Shown piece by piece: positions 45,094 to 58,600 of a stretch of 64,000 nt of DNA. Numbering within the stretch: the first letter of the stretch is position 1; every line of letters begins with the position of its first letter. Origin of the DNA: Agrypnia vestita (Eukaryota > Arthropoda > Insecta > Trichoptera > Phryganeidae); assembly GCA_016648135.1 (NCBI GenBank), contig JADDOH010003980.1, positions 54,178 to 118,177 on the forward strand, written 5' to 3'. The notes under the pieces are model-generated. The model did not search any database and was not told the DNA's origin. It was given only the letters and a program-made list of their open reading frames with translations. Both the position numbers and the translations under genes were made by a program.

Positions 45094-45594
45094 TTATTTA
45101 CTTAATTGCTTACCATCACGCCGTTTCTCGCAGAGGTAGGCAGAGAGAATGGAGCTCCATACTCTTCTGTCCTGGCACACAACTCTCGCCTCTTCCACAT
45201 TTATACATTTTCGCATGCAGGCTCGGCGATTGTTGAGACTCTTAACGGAACCATCTTCTAGTATTTTCTTAATCTGGTCACGTTTTCCACGGTCGCCCCT
45301 TCCTAGTGTCATCAACACTTGCGTCATATATCTTTCTTATCATTCTTTTCTCATTCATTCACTTAACATGTCCACACCAACTAAGCGACTTTTTTTAACT
45401 CTATTCACTAGTCTGTGATCTGCTTTACATTCTTCATTAACTTTTTCATTCTTTACATTCATTGTTGGTACCAGAATTCCATTGTGTACTACTAATCTTG
45501 CCTTGGTAGACATATTTCTATTAGACATTGTTGCATTCAAAGCACCATTCATCTTATTTCCTGCAGTCACCCTCTTCTCGATATTATTCAACCT
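45094..45594 (-). mobile_element. Non-LTR retrotransposon relic related to 26010-26545
   Basis: The minus strand encodes STKARLVVHNGILVPTMN and then LVNRVKKSRLVGVDMLSE, followed by a block with NNRRACMRKCINVEEARVVC and DRRVWSSILSAYLC. The latter two match RITCMRRCMNVAEAKVVC and DRRVWHSILSAYPC at 26400-26530. Frameshifted and partly deleted. Confidence 0.75.
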
Positions 45595-46636
45595 TTCCTC
45601 TCTTATTTATTTTATTTGTTTATTTCTATTTAATTTAAACATAAAATTTTCTTTGGGCAAGTAATAACCCGAAGAAGGGAGCTTAGCTCGGAAACATGTT
45701 GATTTAATAAAATTATCTGTGGTATAAAAAAGTATTTAAGTTTTTGTTTATCTATAAAAATGGTGCCACAAAGTGAGTTCCTAAAATTTGAAGGAGTTTC
45801 CTCTTTTATCGAACGTATTTGCCAAATACACAAACTAATATACTCGTCCCAAATATTCATTGGCTTCTAGTATCTTACTTTCCTTCTCGAATTTTTCAAA
45901 GCCTGTTAAATAAAAATATACATAATGTGCTACGTAGTTCCCCGAACGAACAATTCGCGTGAACCGATACGATAATATAGAATGGGATTACTACCCAAGG
46001 GATACATTAAACATTTAGACTAAAAAACGTCGAATAGTATGAAAATGGTAAAATATTTGATATCTAAAAATTTTAAGCGATCCTCATGAATACTTCCTCA
46101 ACAAATTACTTAAAAATATTTATAAAACTGTATAAAATTATTTTAAAATTGAAATTTTACCATCAAAAGTTAAAATATTAAAAAAAAATTGGTTTTGATT
46201 AAAATCGACCCCATATTGTTTTGAAATAATTAGTTGACACCCCGAAAAGTATATTGTTTTATGCATTTTGAAGTATTTTACGTTGTATAATAAATTGTAG
46301 TCTCTTTGTTAATTATCATAATAAAACTTAATTCGAGGATATTATTTTATCTGTTTTTTGAGATTCTATTGTATTCTATCCATTCTATACATGAATCATA
46401 AATACGAGTCTATTTTCGTGATTCTAATGGTCCTAATTCTCAAATAATTATAAAAGTTTCTACTCAACTACATTAAAAATCTGACTTTTACAAAGATTTG
46501 TACACTAGCAAGTGCAAATTTGTTTTGACAGATAGCCACGTATGGTGTGAAATTTCGTATTGTTTACATTTTTATGATGGGAGTGTTACAAACATTTATT
46601 TTTATTAATTTTTATTAAACGAAACGTCCACGCAAA
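45595..46636 (+). other. Upstream flank of the KCTD3-like gene
   Basis: AT-rich. The promoter and 5' UTR of the KCTD3-like gene should lie near the right end (about 46500-46636), but no motif fixes the start site. Confidence 0.35.
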
Positions 46637-46698
46637 ATGACTACGTTTCACCCACATAAAATTGGTGACATCGTGCATTTAAATGTTGGAGGAACAAG
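46637..46698 (+). CDS. KCTD3: KCTD3-like exon 1 (start, first BTB strand)
   Basis: ATG at 46637 codes [20 protein letters not shown], split after AG of the next Arg codon. Donor AG|GTATAT. Confidence 0.9.
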
Positions 46699-49600
46699 GT
46701 ATATAAAAGTCATTCTCCAATTTATTTATTTTTGTAAAATTTGTCTTGCAATCCTTTGAAATTGGTTTGATTGTTTTATCATCATCTCGGTGTAGCTCGC
46801 ATATTTTTTAAGAGTTTTATGAACTCTTAATGAATGATGTTTGACTTTGAAAGTGGAGTATGCACAAAATCCCTTTCATTGAAATTACATTATATGTGAA
46901 TGATTCTCTTGATCTCCGTTAATTATTTTATCGATTTCCTTAATCATTTTCACAGTTGAAAGACCTTCTTCTTTAAAATATCCCAAAATTAATTATGATT
47001 CACTGTTGATAAGGGGTGTAGTGTAGTATTCCTTGATAAGTTGTCAAATCTAGACCATTTCCTCGCCCAATCTATCAACACATAAGTGTGATTCGATAAA
47101 CCCATTGTGTCTTAGGCAACGTTCCCTCTAATTTTTCTATTGTGTGTACTGATCTTTGATGCATCTGTGCAGTGGCGGTGCGATAAATTTACATCCCCCC
47201 CCCCAATAAACACATACAATTTTTCATTAAAATGTATATTTTTAAGATATTTATTAATCACAGGTATTTATTAATGATTTTATATAATATCAACACTAAC
47301 AAAGATAATTTTCGAAATAAAGAAAAAAGATAAAAAAGAAAAAATATTCGTTGATATAATATATTAAATACTAAACTTATAGAATTTTCTTTTTATTTAT
47401 ATTGAATCTATATATTTGTGTGTTGTATTTTTTTTCAATATAAACATTTATAAAAATATAGTTTTTTCACTTTTATTCAAAATTATTCCTATTAACTGAG
47501 CACACCTGTTGTTGTTTATTACAAAAGTTGATTATTGGTTTTGTATAATTTATAATTTAAGTAAAAAATTCACTACTTTTTAGCACGGACACTTTTACCA
47601 TTTAATTAAAAAAATATTAAAAGAACTGCATTGTTTTCACAATAAGGACTGCTATGAGACTGTAGTGTGATAGAGTCGCATAACACGTGTTAGACATAGA
47701 CGGACTGCAGTCGCCGCGTCGTTGAATGATCATATTAAAAAATATGTTGATTTTTAATCATGTAACACTGTGTTATACCACCGTCCCCGAAGGTATTTTT
47801 TAGCACAGTCTTTTAATAGATAATATTGACTGTGCGGAGGGTAAAACATGTGTGCGGAGACATTTTTGTAGGTGTGCGCGCGCACACGCGCACACCTTAC
47901 AGAAAACATTGGTCTTAGGACTTCATCCCACGTAGTTAATTTTCCATCAGTATAGTTGAAATATTACAGTAGACTCTCTATTATCACACGGTAGGGAAAT
48001 AAATATCAGAAAATAATGGTGATACGAAAATACATAATTATAGATATGAAATGTGAGTAGGAAACAATTAAGTATGTCAATAATAAATCAACCGCTTTGC
48101 GTGCATAATTTGAATTTACAATTTGAGTGATGCGCCAGCACATTTGCATCCAAAGTGAATACTGAATTTAGATTCATGTTCAGTTGATGTTGGGCCTAAG
48201 CCCAAATAAATATTTGTGACTATACTGTCACTGACCCCAATTTTGGCAGTTTTATTTTCTAAAACGTATTGCCAGTTTAAAACGTATTCATGTCAGAACA
48301 TTGTAGTTGAATGAAGAATTATTTTTTTATTTGAATAATTTAAAACATTAATCCGTTAATCGTTAATTTATTTAGTTTTAAAATGGCAGGAGTTTCTGTA
48401 ATGCCACAGATCTCAGAAAACCATTTATGAAAAAATAATTCAATAGTGTGTTTGGTTATTTTTAATCTAAAATATATTTTTTAAACTTATATGTAGTGTT
48501 AGTAAATCAGAATTAAACAGTAAATCTCTGTTAATTCAAACCCCGATAATTCAAAATTTTTAGGACGCACAAGTCCCAAAATGTTAATTTCATAATTGAT
48601 CAACCCCGATACTTGGAATACCCTGACAATTCGTAATTCAAAATAAATTTTAGACCCCTACGCCATAAATCAATACATTTTAAGTCACATGATTTGAATT
48701 TTTTTAACAAGTTATAAAAAAATAATAATGCATGTAGCTTTTTGATTGCATGTGGGGTGTTCTTTATGTATTTCGGGGTTCTTGTGGAATCCACTTTATC
48801 TGTACATATTATTATGTAGCGATCCCTAAAATTGGGAAATCCCACACATGTTTGCGCTATTTCCTCATACTACGTGATAGTATGAGGGAATTTGAACTTT
48901 TGGCCAATGTTTTTAGATATTAAATACATTGGCCAAACCACAAGAAACCTAGAAACGTAAATATAAGAATATAGGAACATAACCGTTGTTTAAGGAACAA
49001 CAACTTCTCAGAATTCTCCAACCATGTAATTAATACGAACCAGTCTCTCAATAATCACAGACTAAAACTACTACACTCCTTTTCTCATAAAGGATAGATG
49101 ATGAACAGTTTGGAAACTGTTGAAATACAAAAGAACTTCTGAGAAAATTCTGAGAAAACATTCATAAACCGTATCACATTCTTACAAAGTGCACTTCTCA
49201 GTACTGCTTCTCAGCATCTTCCCCTTGTAGACGACACAAAAAAATCACCCCTACTGCTCCGCGACCCGTTACTCTACTCAAATAAGATGACATAACTTCT
49301 TTTAAATTAGAATCTAGTTTTTTTTTGCAATAGCAATGCTAATAAGCAAATCTGTAAACATATTCTTACATATACAGAAATGATTTTCATCTACATCTCA
49401 CATTACTAAGTAATATTTTAAGTACAAAAATTATTAAAAATGTGTATTATGCCATTGTTCACTCTCTGCTCATATACGGCATTATCGGATGGGGAGGTAC
49501 TTATAAAAAAATCTAAACTCAGTAAAAATATTACAAAGGATAATTATTAATTATCCTTATTGTTAATTATTAATTATAATTAATATTAAAGTAATATTGA

Positions 49601-52600
49601 AAAAAATCTACCTTTTCAACAAAAGATCTTTTTAAATTGTTTCCAGTACTAAATGGATGATAATTTCAAGCAAGTTTCTATATTGAAAATATAAAGCCAT
49701 TAACTACTACAATAATTTACCTATCGAGATACGCTGCATCAATTACCTTTCAGAGCAAATTAAAAAAATTAAAACCTTCCTAAAATCCAACTAAAATTCA
49801 TAATAATAAATCATTTAAACTAATAGCTTTTTTCAAAATACTTCAACATTTCATTATCAAATTACCTTTTATTACCATATTATTAAATGACTCGTATATG
49901 TACCTATATATTAGGTCCTTACATATGAAATTGGCGTTTTGCCGTACTGGCAAATTTGATCTCAAATATCTTCTCTTTGGTTAGGAATTCCAAATCCAAA
50001 TTTATACAGCTATTTACTCATGTATTTGTGTTTTGAAAATTATAATTCATTTGTTTTTTCCTCAATTGTTTTTTTCTTTGCGTCACTCAGTTTACAAAAT
50101 GAAAAACTTGAAATATCGCGTTATTTACGAGTACGAGTTCCACCGTGGCACCAGTGCTGCAGAAACGGCTCGAAGGATTAATGATGTGTATGGCGACGGT
50201 GCCGCAAAAGAAAACACAGTGCGTTTTTGGTTCCAACGTTTTCGTTCTGGAAATTTCGACCTGCAGAACAAGCCCCGTGGACGGCCGGAGACCAAAGTTG
50301 ATAATGAAGAATTGAAGGCTATTGTGGAAGCGGATCCATCGCAAACCACATCCGAGTTAGCTGCAGGCTGCGGTGTTAGTGATAAAACTGTTTTAATCCA
50401 CTTGAAGCAAATTGGTAAGGTGAAAAAGCTTGAAAGGAGGGTACCTCACGAATTGAGTGAAGCAAATCAACAAACGCGCGTTGACTGCTGCGTTGCATTA
50501 CTCAACCGGCACAATAATGAAGGGATTTTAAATCGAATCATTACCTGTGATGAAAAGTGGATCCTGTACGATAATCGGAAGCGCTCATCGCAATGGCTGA
50601 ACCCTGCCGAACCAGCCAAACCATGCCCCAAGCGAAAATTGACTCCAAAAAAGTTACTTGTGAGCGTTTGGTGGACTAGTGCTGGTGTCGTTCACTACAG
50701 CTTTCTTAAATCTGGCCAGACGATTACGGCAGATGTCTATTGTCAGCAACTGCAAACCATGATGGAAAAGCTAGCTGCTAAACAACCGAGGCTGGTTAAT
50801 CGCTCTAGGCCACTGCTGCTTCATGATAACGCTAGACCACACACTGCACAACAGACGGCTACCAAATTAGAGGAGCTTCAATTGGAATGTCTAAGACATC
50901 CACCGTACTCTCCGGACCTTGCCCCAACAGATTACCATTTTTTTCGAAATTTGGATAACGTCTTGCAAAGGAAAAAATTTAACTCCGATGGGGCAGTCCA
51001 ACCCGCCTTCAAAGATTTTATTGATTCCCGTCCGAATGCTTTTTTTAGTAAAGGGATCGATGAACTACCTATGAGATGGCAAAAGTGCATAGATAGCAAT
51101 GGTACATACTTTGATTAAATAAATATATTATAATAAAAAAAAATCGGCTTTATGTTCCTCCCATACTAAACGCCAATTTCATATGTAAGGACCTAATATA
51201 TAAAAACAAAACTGGGGCTCCCTCAAGTGCCTCTCTTCACTGATGAGGTCTACATGACTCAAAAGTATTAAAAAAAAGTCAATTTAATATGTAAGATTTG
51301 TATTTGAAAATAGAATTTTAAAAATATGTTCACATAAAAATGAAAGATTGATAATTTAATTCAAGCATTAATTAAATCATAAAAAAAATATGATTGAATA
51401 TTGCATTACATATTCTATTTAATCAAATGTATCAAAGAATTACTTGCTCAATTGAGATTTGGATGCCTTTGATATCCGGACAGCCTTTTATATGAAAACC
51501 CTTTTATATAAATTTGAAAAATGCTAGATTCTCTACATCATGGCAGACCTTGATGTGGGTACCTGATTCCTTCTTCACCGCTCTCCTCGGTGGGCGAATT
51601 CCCAGCCTGCGGGACGAGACCGGGGCAATATTCGTGGACCGCGACCCTAATATGTTTGCTATCATCCTCAACTATCTCCGTACCAAGGATGTGGACCTGC
51701 GGGAGGTGAACATCCGAGCGCTGCGACACGAGGCAGACTATTTTGGAATTACTCCACTGAGCAGAAGGCTAGCGCTCTGCGATGAGATGTCTCATTCTTC
51801 ATGTGGCGATGTTCTGTTTTATGGCTATCTGCCACCACCAGGTAATTTTTGAAGTGATTTTTATAGATTAGTCTACTTTATTACAATGCTTATTAGTTTA
51901 TATTATAGTGTACCTATACTTAAACTCAAAAGTGGTCTTGTACAAGTGTTTAATTTATCTATATAAATCAATCATGTCATTCCACAAAGTTAATGCCAAA
52001 TATGTATATTATGTAGATTAGTTCTTTAATTGTGCTTTTAATAGCATATATTTTACTTTCTGCACATCTTGCAACCATAAAAAAATTAATAAATTTTTGC
52101 AACCATAAAAAATGTGGATATTTTGGTTAGAATATTTAATTAAAGAGTGCATTTAAATTAATATTACACTATTTAAAAGTTGACCACAGTCAAAAGACCA
52201 TTCCCTACCGTTGTCCGATAAGAAGAAAGCCAGGGGAAAGTTGCCTGGCAAGCCCGTATTACAAGCTTCAATATGATATTCCAGATAAATATATATTTTT
52301 TAGTTTAAAAAGGTTACTTAATAGAATAACTTCTTTTGTGTTCATTTTTTGCATTGTAACAACAACACAAATATTTTTATTTCACACTAAGCCAGTACAA
52401 CAATATAAACATTCAATCAAACACGTAAACAGAAACCACACATCACTCGGATAGCGTATCGGAATTACTGCTTGTATGTACAAAGACTGCATACTTTCTT
52501 ATACTAGTTTCCTTTAATCTAAATGTCGGATTGTTCGGAAGAACTGAACGCAAAATATTTGAAAACGTTATATATAGACAAAAATCAAACATATAGAACA

Positions 52601-55600
52601 TTATGAAAAAATTTGTTTGGAAATATCTAGAAAAAAAATAAAATTCGTTGTCAAATAATACTCGGTAATAACCTAGGTAGTATAATATAGTGTTTTGGAA
52701 GTTTTTTGGAAAAAAATTTCCACTACAATAATAATAATTTTCACATTCGTAACAACGTGTAAACTGGGTTTTTGCATAACATGCCACAAAATTTCATTCA
52801 GAACACCGTATTTAAAATGATAAACCACTCCCTCCCTGCGCACGACAAAGAAAGTGCGTTTGCGCATATTCTTTTGAATGCGCCTATAGCTATAGTTCTG
52901 TTCTCAAGCACAGGCATTTAGATTAATTTAAAAATAGAATATTTATGTGACACGCATTCGCAGCTCTGTTTTTATTAAAAGATAAAATACATTTGCACTT
53001 ATTTCTTTTGTTAATTATAATAAACTCTTAACTCTCTCCGGATTCAGAATTAAATAAAAACTAACTTTTAAATTTATTTTCCATTCTTGGGAATAAAAAA
53101 TTTCAGAAGGATTATATATCATTATAAAATAAATATTTTAAATAATACTTCAACAGAACAAAATAAAGCCTTAAAAGGCAATAACTTTCCCAATTTTTCA
53201 TTGTACATATGAATAAATGGTACACAATCTTTTCACTTCTTCAATTATGATGCGGTAAAACCCCTTAATTCGAACCCCCAAATTCACCATAATTCGAAAT
53301 TTTTAAAACTTTCGATGTCCCAAAATGTGAATTTCATACTAGATCAACCCCGATAATTTGAAAACTTCAGTAATTCGTAATTCGAAATATTTTTTAGCAC
53401 CTTGCGCCATAAATCAATACGTTTTAGAATGCGTAATTCAAATTTTTTTTTTGACATTTTTTCCGCAAGTGAGTACAAAAAATATGTCAATATTGGGTGC
53501 TTAAGTAATAGAAATGTGGCATTCTTTTTATTAGCATACTAAATATTATGTTTTTAAAATGATTTCTTGAAATATGAAAAACAGACATTTTTCACAAAAT
53601 TAATGGCTTTTTTCATGAGTTTTACGATTCTTGGCAAATTTCGCAATCAATTCAAGGTAACCTCATAGAATGCCCTTTGTCTATACATATTACGTTGCAT
53701 CCTTAAAATTGAGGAGTCCTGTGTGTGCTTTCTTCAGTTGGCTGCCTTGATATGTTCGGATAGTTAAGTTTAAGTAAAGATAGGTGTTTGCACTAATCCT
53801 CGTACTAAAACGCGTTTTGAATTCTTTTTCATAATTTTAAATTTGTCTTTAGTTTGATTTTTTCCCTAATAACTGTTTGTGTTATTAAAATGTTTAATTT
53901 TCTTTGTAAGATGTTATTACTGACTTATCTTATTATTTTACGTATTTATTAATACTTGTATTTCTAGTAAGTGTGCATTGTTGATTTGAGCCAGAAAAAA
54001 GGCAGAACTAAAAGTTAAACTCGTGTGAAGACTGAAGAAGCGTTCCATAAATTCAAGTATAACTAAATATTTTTGATAATAGCCATCCAGATGCGACGAA
54101 TAAGTGAGAACGTCAAATATGTCAGTATGTACTTTATCAATAGAAATGTCCCAATCTTTGCATTAACATAATAAATATTGCGTTTAAAAAACATTTCTTT
54201 AAGTATAAGCATAAATTTAACAAAATTAAAGTTATTTTCAAGAGTTTTACGATTTTTGGCGAGTTTCACAATTGCATCGTGATTTTTTATTTTACCTAAA
54301 ATTTTGAATTAACGGGGTTCTGCATAATTCGAAATTGTTTTTTTGGGTCCCTTGAATTTCGAATTAACGAGCTTCTACTGTATTTTAAAATATATTTTTT
54401 AGCCAATTTGAGCCCGCTAACCTCTCTGACTGCCACCTCTGCCCGCCCCTCACAAAGCAAGAGCTCCACATCGAGAAGCAGCACACAGAGTAACAGCAGT
54501 AATGCTGGCGAGGGAACCAGCGGTGGAAGATCCCACTCCAGAAACTCTTCGCTCGATCTGAGGCTTGTGGGAAGAGTTACAACCACAGATCAAATTAGGT
54601 TACGATTGACTATTTATCCATTTTAATTTAACATTTTTAATAACTCAAGTCACTGGCACAAGTATACGTATAATAGAATTTTTTTTTGTAAATATTTTCT
54701 AATTTCGGAACTGGGAATACATATGTGGGTGGGGGGCGAAGAGAATATAGTTTCTCTTTTATTTTTTGTTTTTTATGGGCTTTATTTTATTTAAGGGGTC
54801 ACCACCAATATTTAAATACTGGGGTATCTAAATATTGGAATATATATATAATTCGGGAAGCAGAGAATAAAAAGAAGAATTTGGAATATACTTACAAGAT
54901 TTATTTAATTTTGAATACACAGATTTTTAATACTTTTTAATAAAAACTTAAGACTAGTTATAAAACACTGGATGAACAAGGTCTACGAGGAGAGTGCTAA
55001 AAATCGCGTCTCTCCCTCTATTTATAGATATTTGCGAATGCGTCCAGAATATTCTCCCAAAAAAAGGTATAGGGCTGTGCTGTCTGCGGCTTCCGACATG
55101 ATCGATATCTTTCGATGAGAATATCGAAAAATATCGATCCAAGCCTCAGGCTACACATATAAGTGCGCGAAGCCTGGGAATGTGAAAGGTTCTAAGGGTT
55201 TAGTAAAAGGCATACTAATCATACATTTATATGATGGGTATGTACATAATTGTATAATATCATATAATAATTATATTAAACTCTATTTTCTAGGTGTAAC
55301 AGAGGTCATTCTAGAACAGCTTCATTAGATTTGCGAAATGGAACCCAGGATATTATAAAGCCGACAGTGCCTCCACGCCCTGAAAGTAAGAATAATTCAA
55401 CATTACATAACAACAACCTAAAAATGCATGTTTTGTTTTTATACATTTTATTTACATAAGCTTCACTTCGCATCTTCAACGTAGTATGATTTTTCCGGTG
55501 AATGCAATATGTACATGTTTAGCCCCTTTGTCGAAGCATCAGCGATTTCAGTTGTATGTATGATGAACCCTGTAATGAAATTCAAAATGTTGGTCGGCGA

Positions 55601-58600
55601 GTTCAAAGACAGCAGAATAGCTCACTAAACTCTACACGGAAAACATAATTTTTTGGCAAATCAAATTAATATGAAAGTGTTCAATGATCTCATATTATTG
55701 AATATAATATAAGTATGTACATACTGATAAATATTTATATTTTTTTTAGTTAATGGGTGGCCTGATCATCTACGAGTACAAATTATCAAGGCTCATCACA
55801 ATTGGATTGTTGTTGCTTACACCCACCTCGTTGTTGGCTACCGGTCAGTGTAACAATGTATATTTTATTGATTACAGCAGAACCTGGATTTTACCAATTT
55901 ACTTCAATATTTACGAATCCTGTTTCTTTTCATACATACAAAAACTAAAATCACCCCCTATACAACCTGATGAAAAAAATATTCCCCACAATTTTTACAC
56001 TTTCCACATATCAGCATATCAGAATTATAATTGTATACTGTTCTTCAAATGCATTTTCTATTTTCGCTGTTTTATTTTACAAATATGTATATTAAATAGT
56101 GTAGTACCTATATCATTTTTGCAAACTGTAATACATGTAAATATTTGATACTTTTTTCATATAACGCAAGTACGATTTCTCTCAGGTTACATTTTCTCCT
56201 ACTTTACAGTATCTGGAGTGAAAAATTGAATCTACTGAAAAAGAGTAGTACAAAAATGAAATTTCGATTTAATTCTCAGGTTGACGGATACGTGCGGCTG
56301 GTGTGTGGTGTTCCAGTCGCCTGCACAGGAGGCTCCCATTGAGCGGGTGGCACTTAACGCAAAGGTGGGAGGAGGCGAGGTCATGCTGGGAGTGGCCTGC
56401 GGGCCCCTCATTAAGCTGTGGGCCATCTCCTCACACATGGACCCCATACGGAGAACATTAGTTGGTGAGAGTAGCAGAATACATTACCTGTGCATCATAA
56501 AATATCTCCCACTCCTCAGATCTAGAATTTTGCCTGAATGATCTATCTATTGATATAATGATAAGGATATTTTACAACGTGCGGTGGATTATACTGTGCA
56601 ACCTGTTTCCGTAATAGTGAAGAGAAATGTGAGTTGATTTCTGTCTTTTTAGTGAAGTAATAACAATTGTGCCAAAAAAAAGTATTTACAACCCTGCAAT
56701 ATACCACGGACATTTTTTGCTGTGCATAAATATGCTTGTGCAAGTCTTTCGAACAGTAGACGCACGTGCTGCGTGATTTTTGTAACTTTTCTATATTGTT
56801 GGACTTGACATTTCAATTTGGATTAACCGGGAATTCGATTATCCGGGATATTTTTTTGCCATCTGTCCTGGATAATTTAATTTGGAGTCTACTGTACTTT
56901 CTTAATTGTGAAATCTTCCCCCTCCTCAAAATACGTGTTGTAAATATTTAAGACGATTTATTATTTATGTTTTTCTCCAGACCATCTATAACTTAATTGT
57001 TTATGTCATTCAAGGCACCTTCAACCTTGGCGTGCGCGTGGAGCATCTTCTATTCATTGGCCCGCAGCTGGTGGCGCTTTCGAGCAGTGGGGGAACCAGT
57101 GCTCGTGGAGGAAGCGGTGGCGTCGGGGGCGGCAAGGCAGGCGTGTGGCACACGTCCACGCAGCACTGGCAGGTGCAGGACATTGCACCGCTCACCTCCT
57201 TCGACACGGCCGGTTCATTCCTGCTGCTTGGGACTATAAACGGTGCCATCAACTATATAGGTTAGTGATTCCTCACCAGGTTTTCCATTATATAAGCTAA
57301 TGAATCAGTTTGATTACTAATATAAATAATACAGGAAAAATCTTTATCGAAAAAAATAAATTATTTACCACCTAAATATTATTTTTCACCAGATTTATAT
57401 TTCCAAATACAGTAAAAGCTTTATAATACGAAATTGAGGGGACCTAAATTAAGAAAAAATTCAAATTGAATTAGGGAGGTAGAATTTAATAGGAAGCTTT
57501 CTAAACATCGATACACTATTCTAAACATTTATACGTTCACAACAAATGCATTTACTTAAAATATTTTTAAACACATACCTGGCCAACGTGCCATTATTTT
57601 TTCTCAATCTCCCCCATTGTCTCAGTAAAAATAATAAAAATCAAATATAAATATATAAAATAAAATAAAAAATTAAACACAGGGATAAAAAAATGAAAAT
57701 TTGACAATATTGTATCGAGATAGTAGAATTAAAAGGAACTACACACTATCAAAATCTCTCGTATGGTCCACGAGAATCTGGAAACGACTGAGTTATTCTC
57801 ATAGATTCTGGACCATCGCGTGCAACATTTATCTATGAAAGGGGAGCGGCCGGCTACTCCGTAGCAGTTTTTGTTTGAGAACGAACATTACCAGCGATAA
57901 AAACCACAACGAAACAATGTCTCTAGCGAGTGACAGATATTTGACACGAGTGTCTACCGATAAGCGATTTAAATACCGTCCATCGGTATATGAGATACAG
58001 GTTATTCGGGGGTGATAAAAGTGCAACGAAGATTTGAATATCGAGAATTGGATAATTAGTGTGTAAATTATTCCAGAAACCTTTAGTGATTGTGAATTTA
58101 AGAACAGTATTCTAGTTAAGGCGGCACAGCCGATTCACAAACATGCGTACCTGACAAATTACATCGATAGATCATGTCCTTTCAAGCCGTGCGCGACATG
58201 TCATCTGAGCACAAATCGAATGAAAATTACACGTTCGTTACATATTTATGGTACATACGTTGCTAAAACAGTAAGGTTTGATAGAAAGAGATGGTCATAT
58301 ATTCTTTGCTTTCGTCCGCGTCAGGCATCCCCACAGAAGTACCTCACGTATCAAAATATTTACTTATTTAACTTTAGACAAATGATCTTATATTATTTGA
58401 GTCGACTTATCATTTTCCATAAATAATTTAAGAATCATAGTAATGATTCTGAACTCCTTTTTAAATCGATGCATATCGTAATATGACAATACAAAACAAT
58501 TACCTAGCCCCACGTGCGTACTGCGTATATCAAAATGTATTATTTTATCTATCGACAAATTCCCGTATTTTATTTACGTCCAATAATTACTTACTGAATA

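Noticed and set aside
55753..56148. Plus-strand open frame of 131 aa starting in KCTD3 exon 5
   Set aside because: It reads exon 5 in the wrong frame and then runs through intron; the correct frame gives the conserved HHNWIVVAY sequence.
57010..57252. Overlapping open frames on both strands at KCTD3 exon 7
   Set aside because: GC-rich coding DNA opens several frames; only the frame matching KCTD3 is real.
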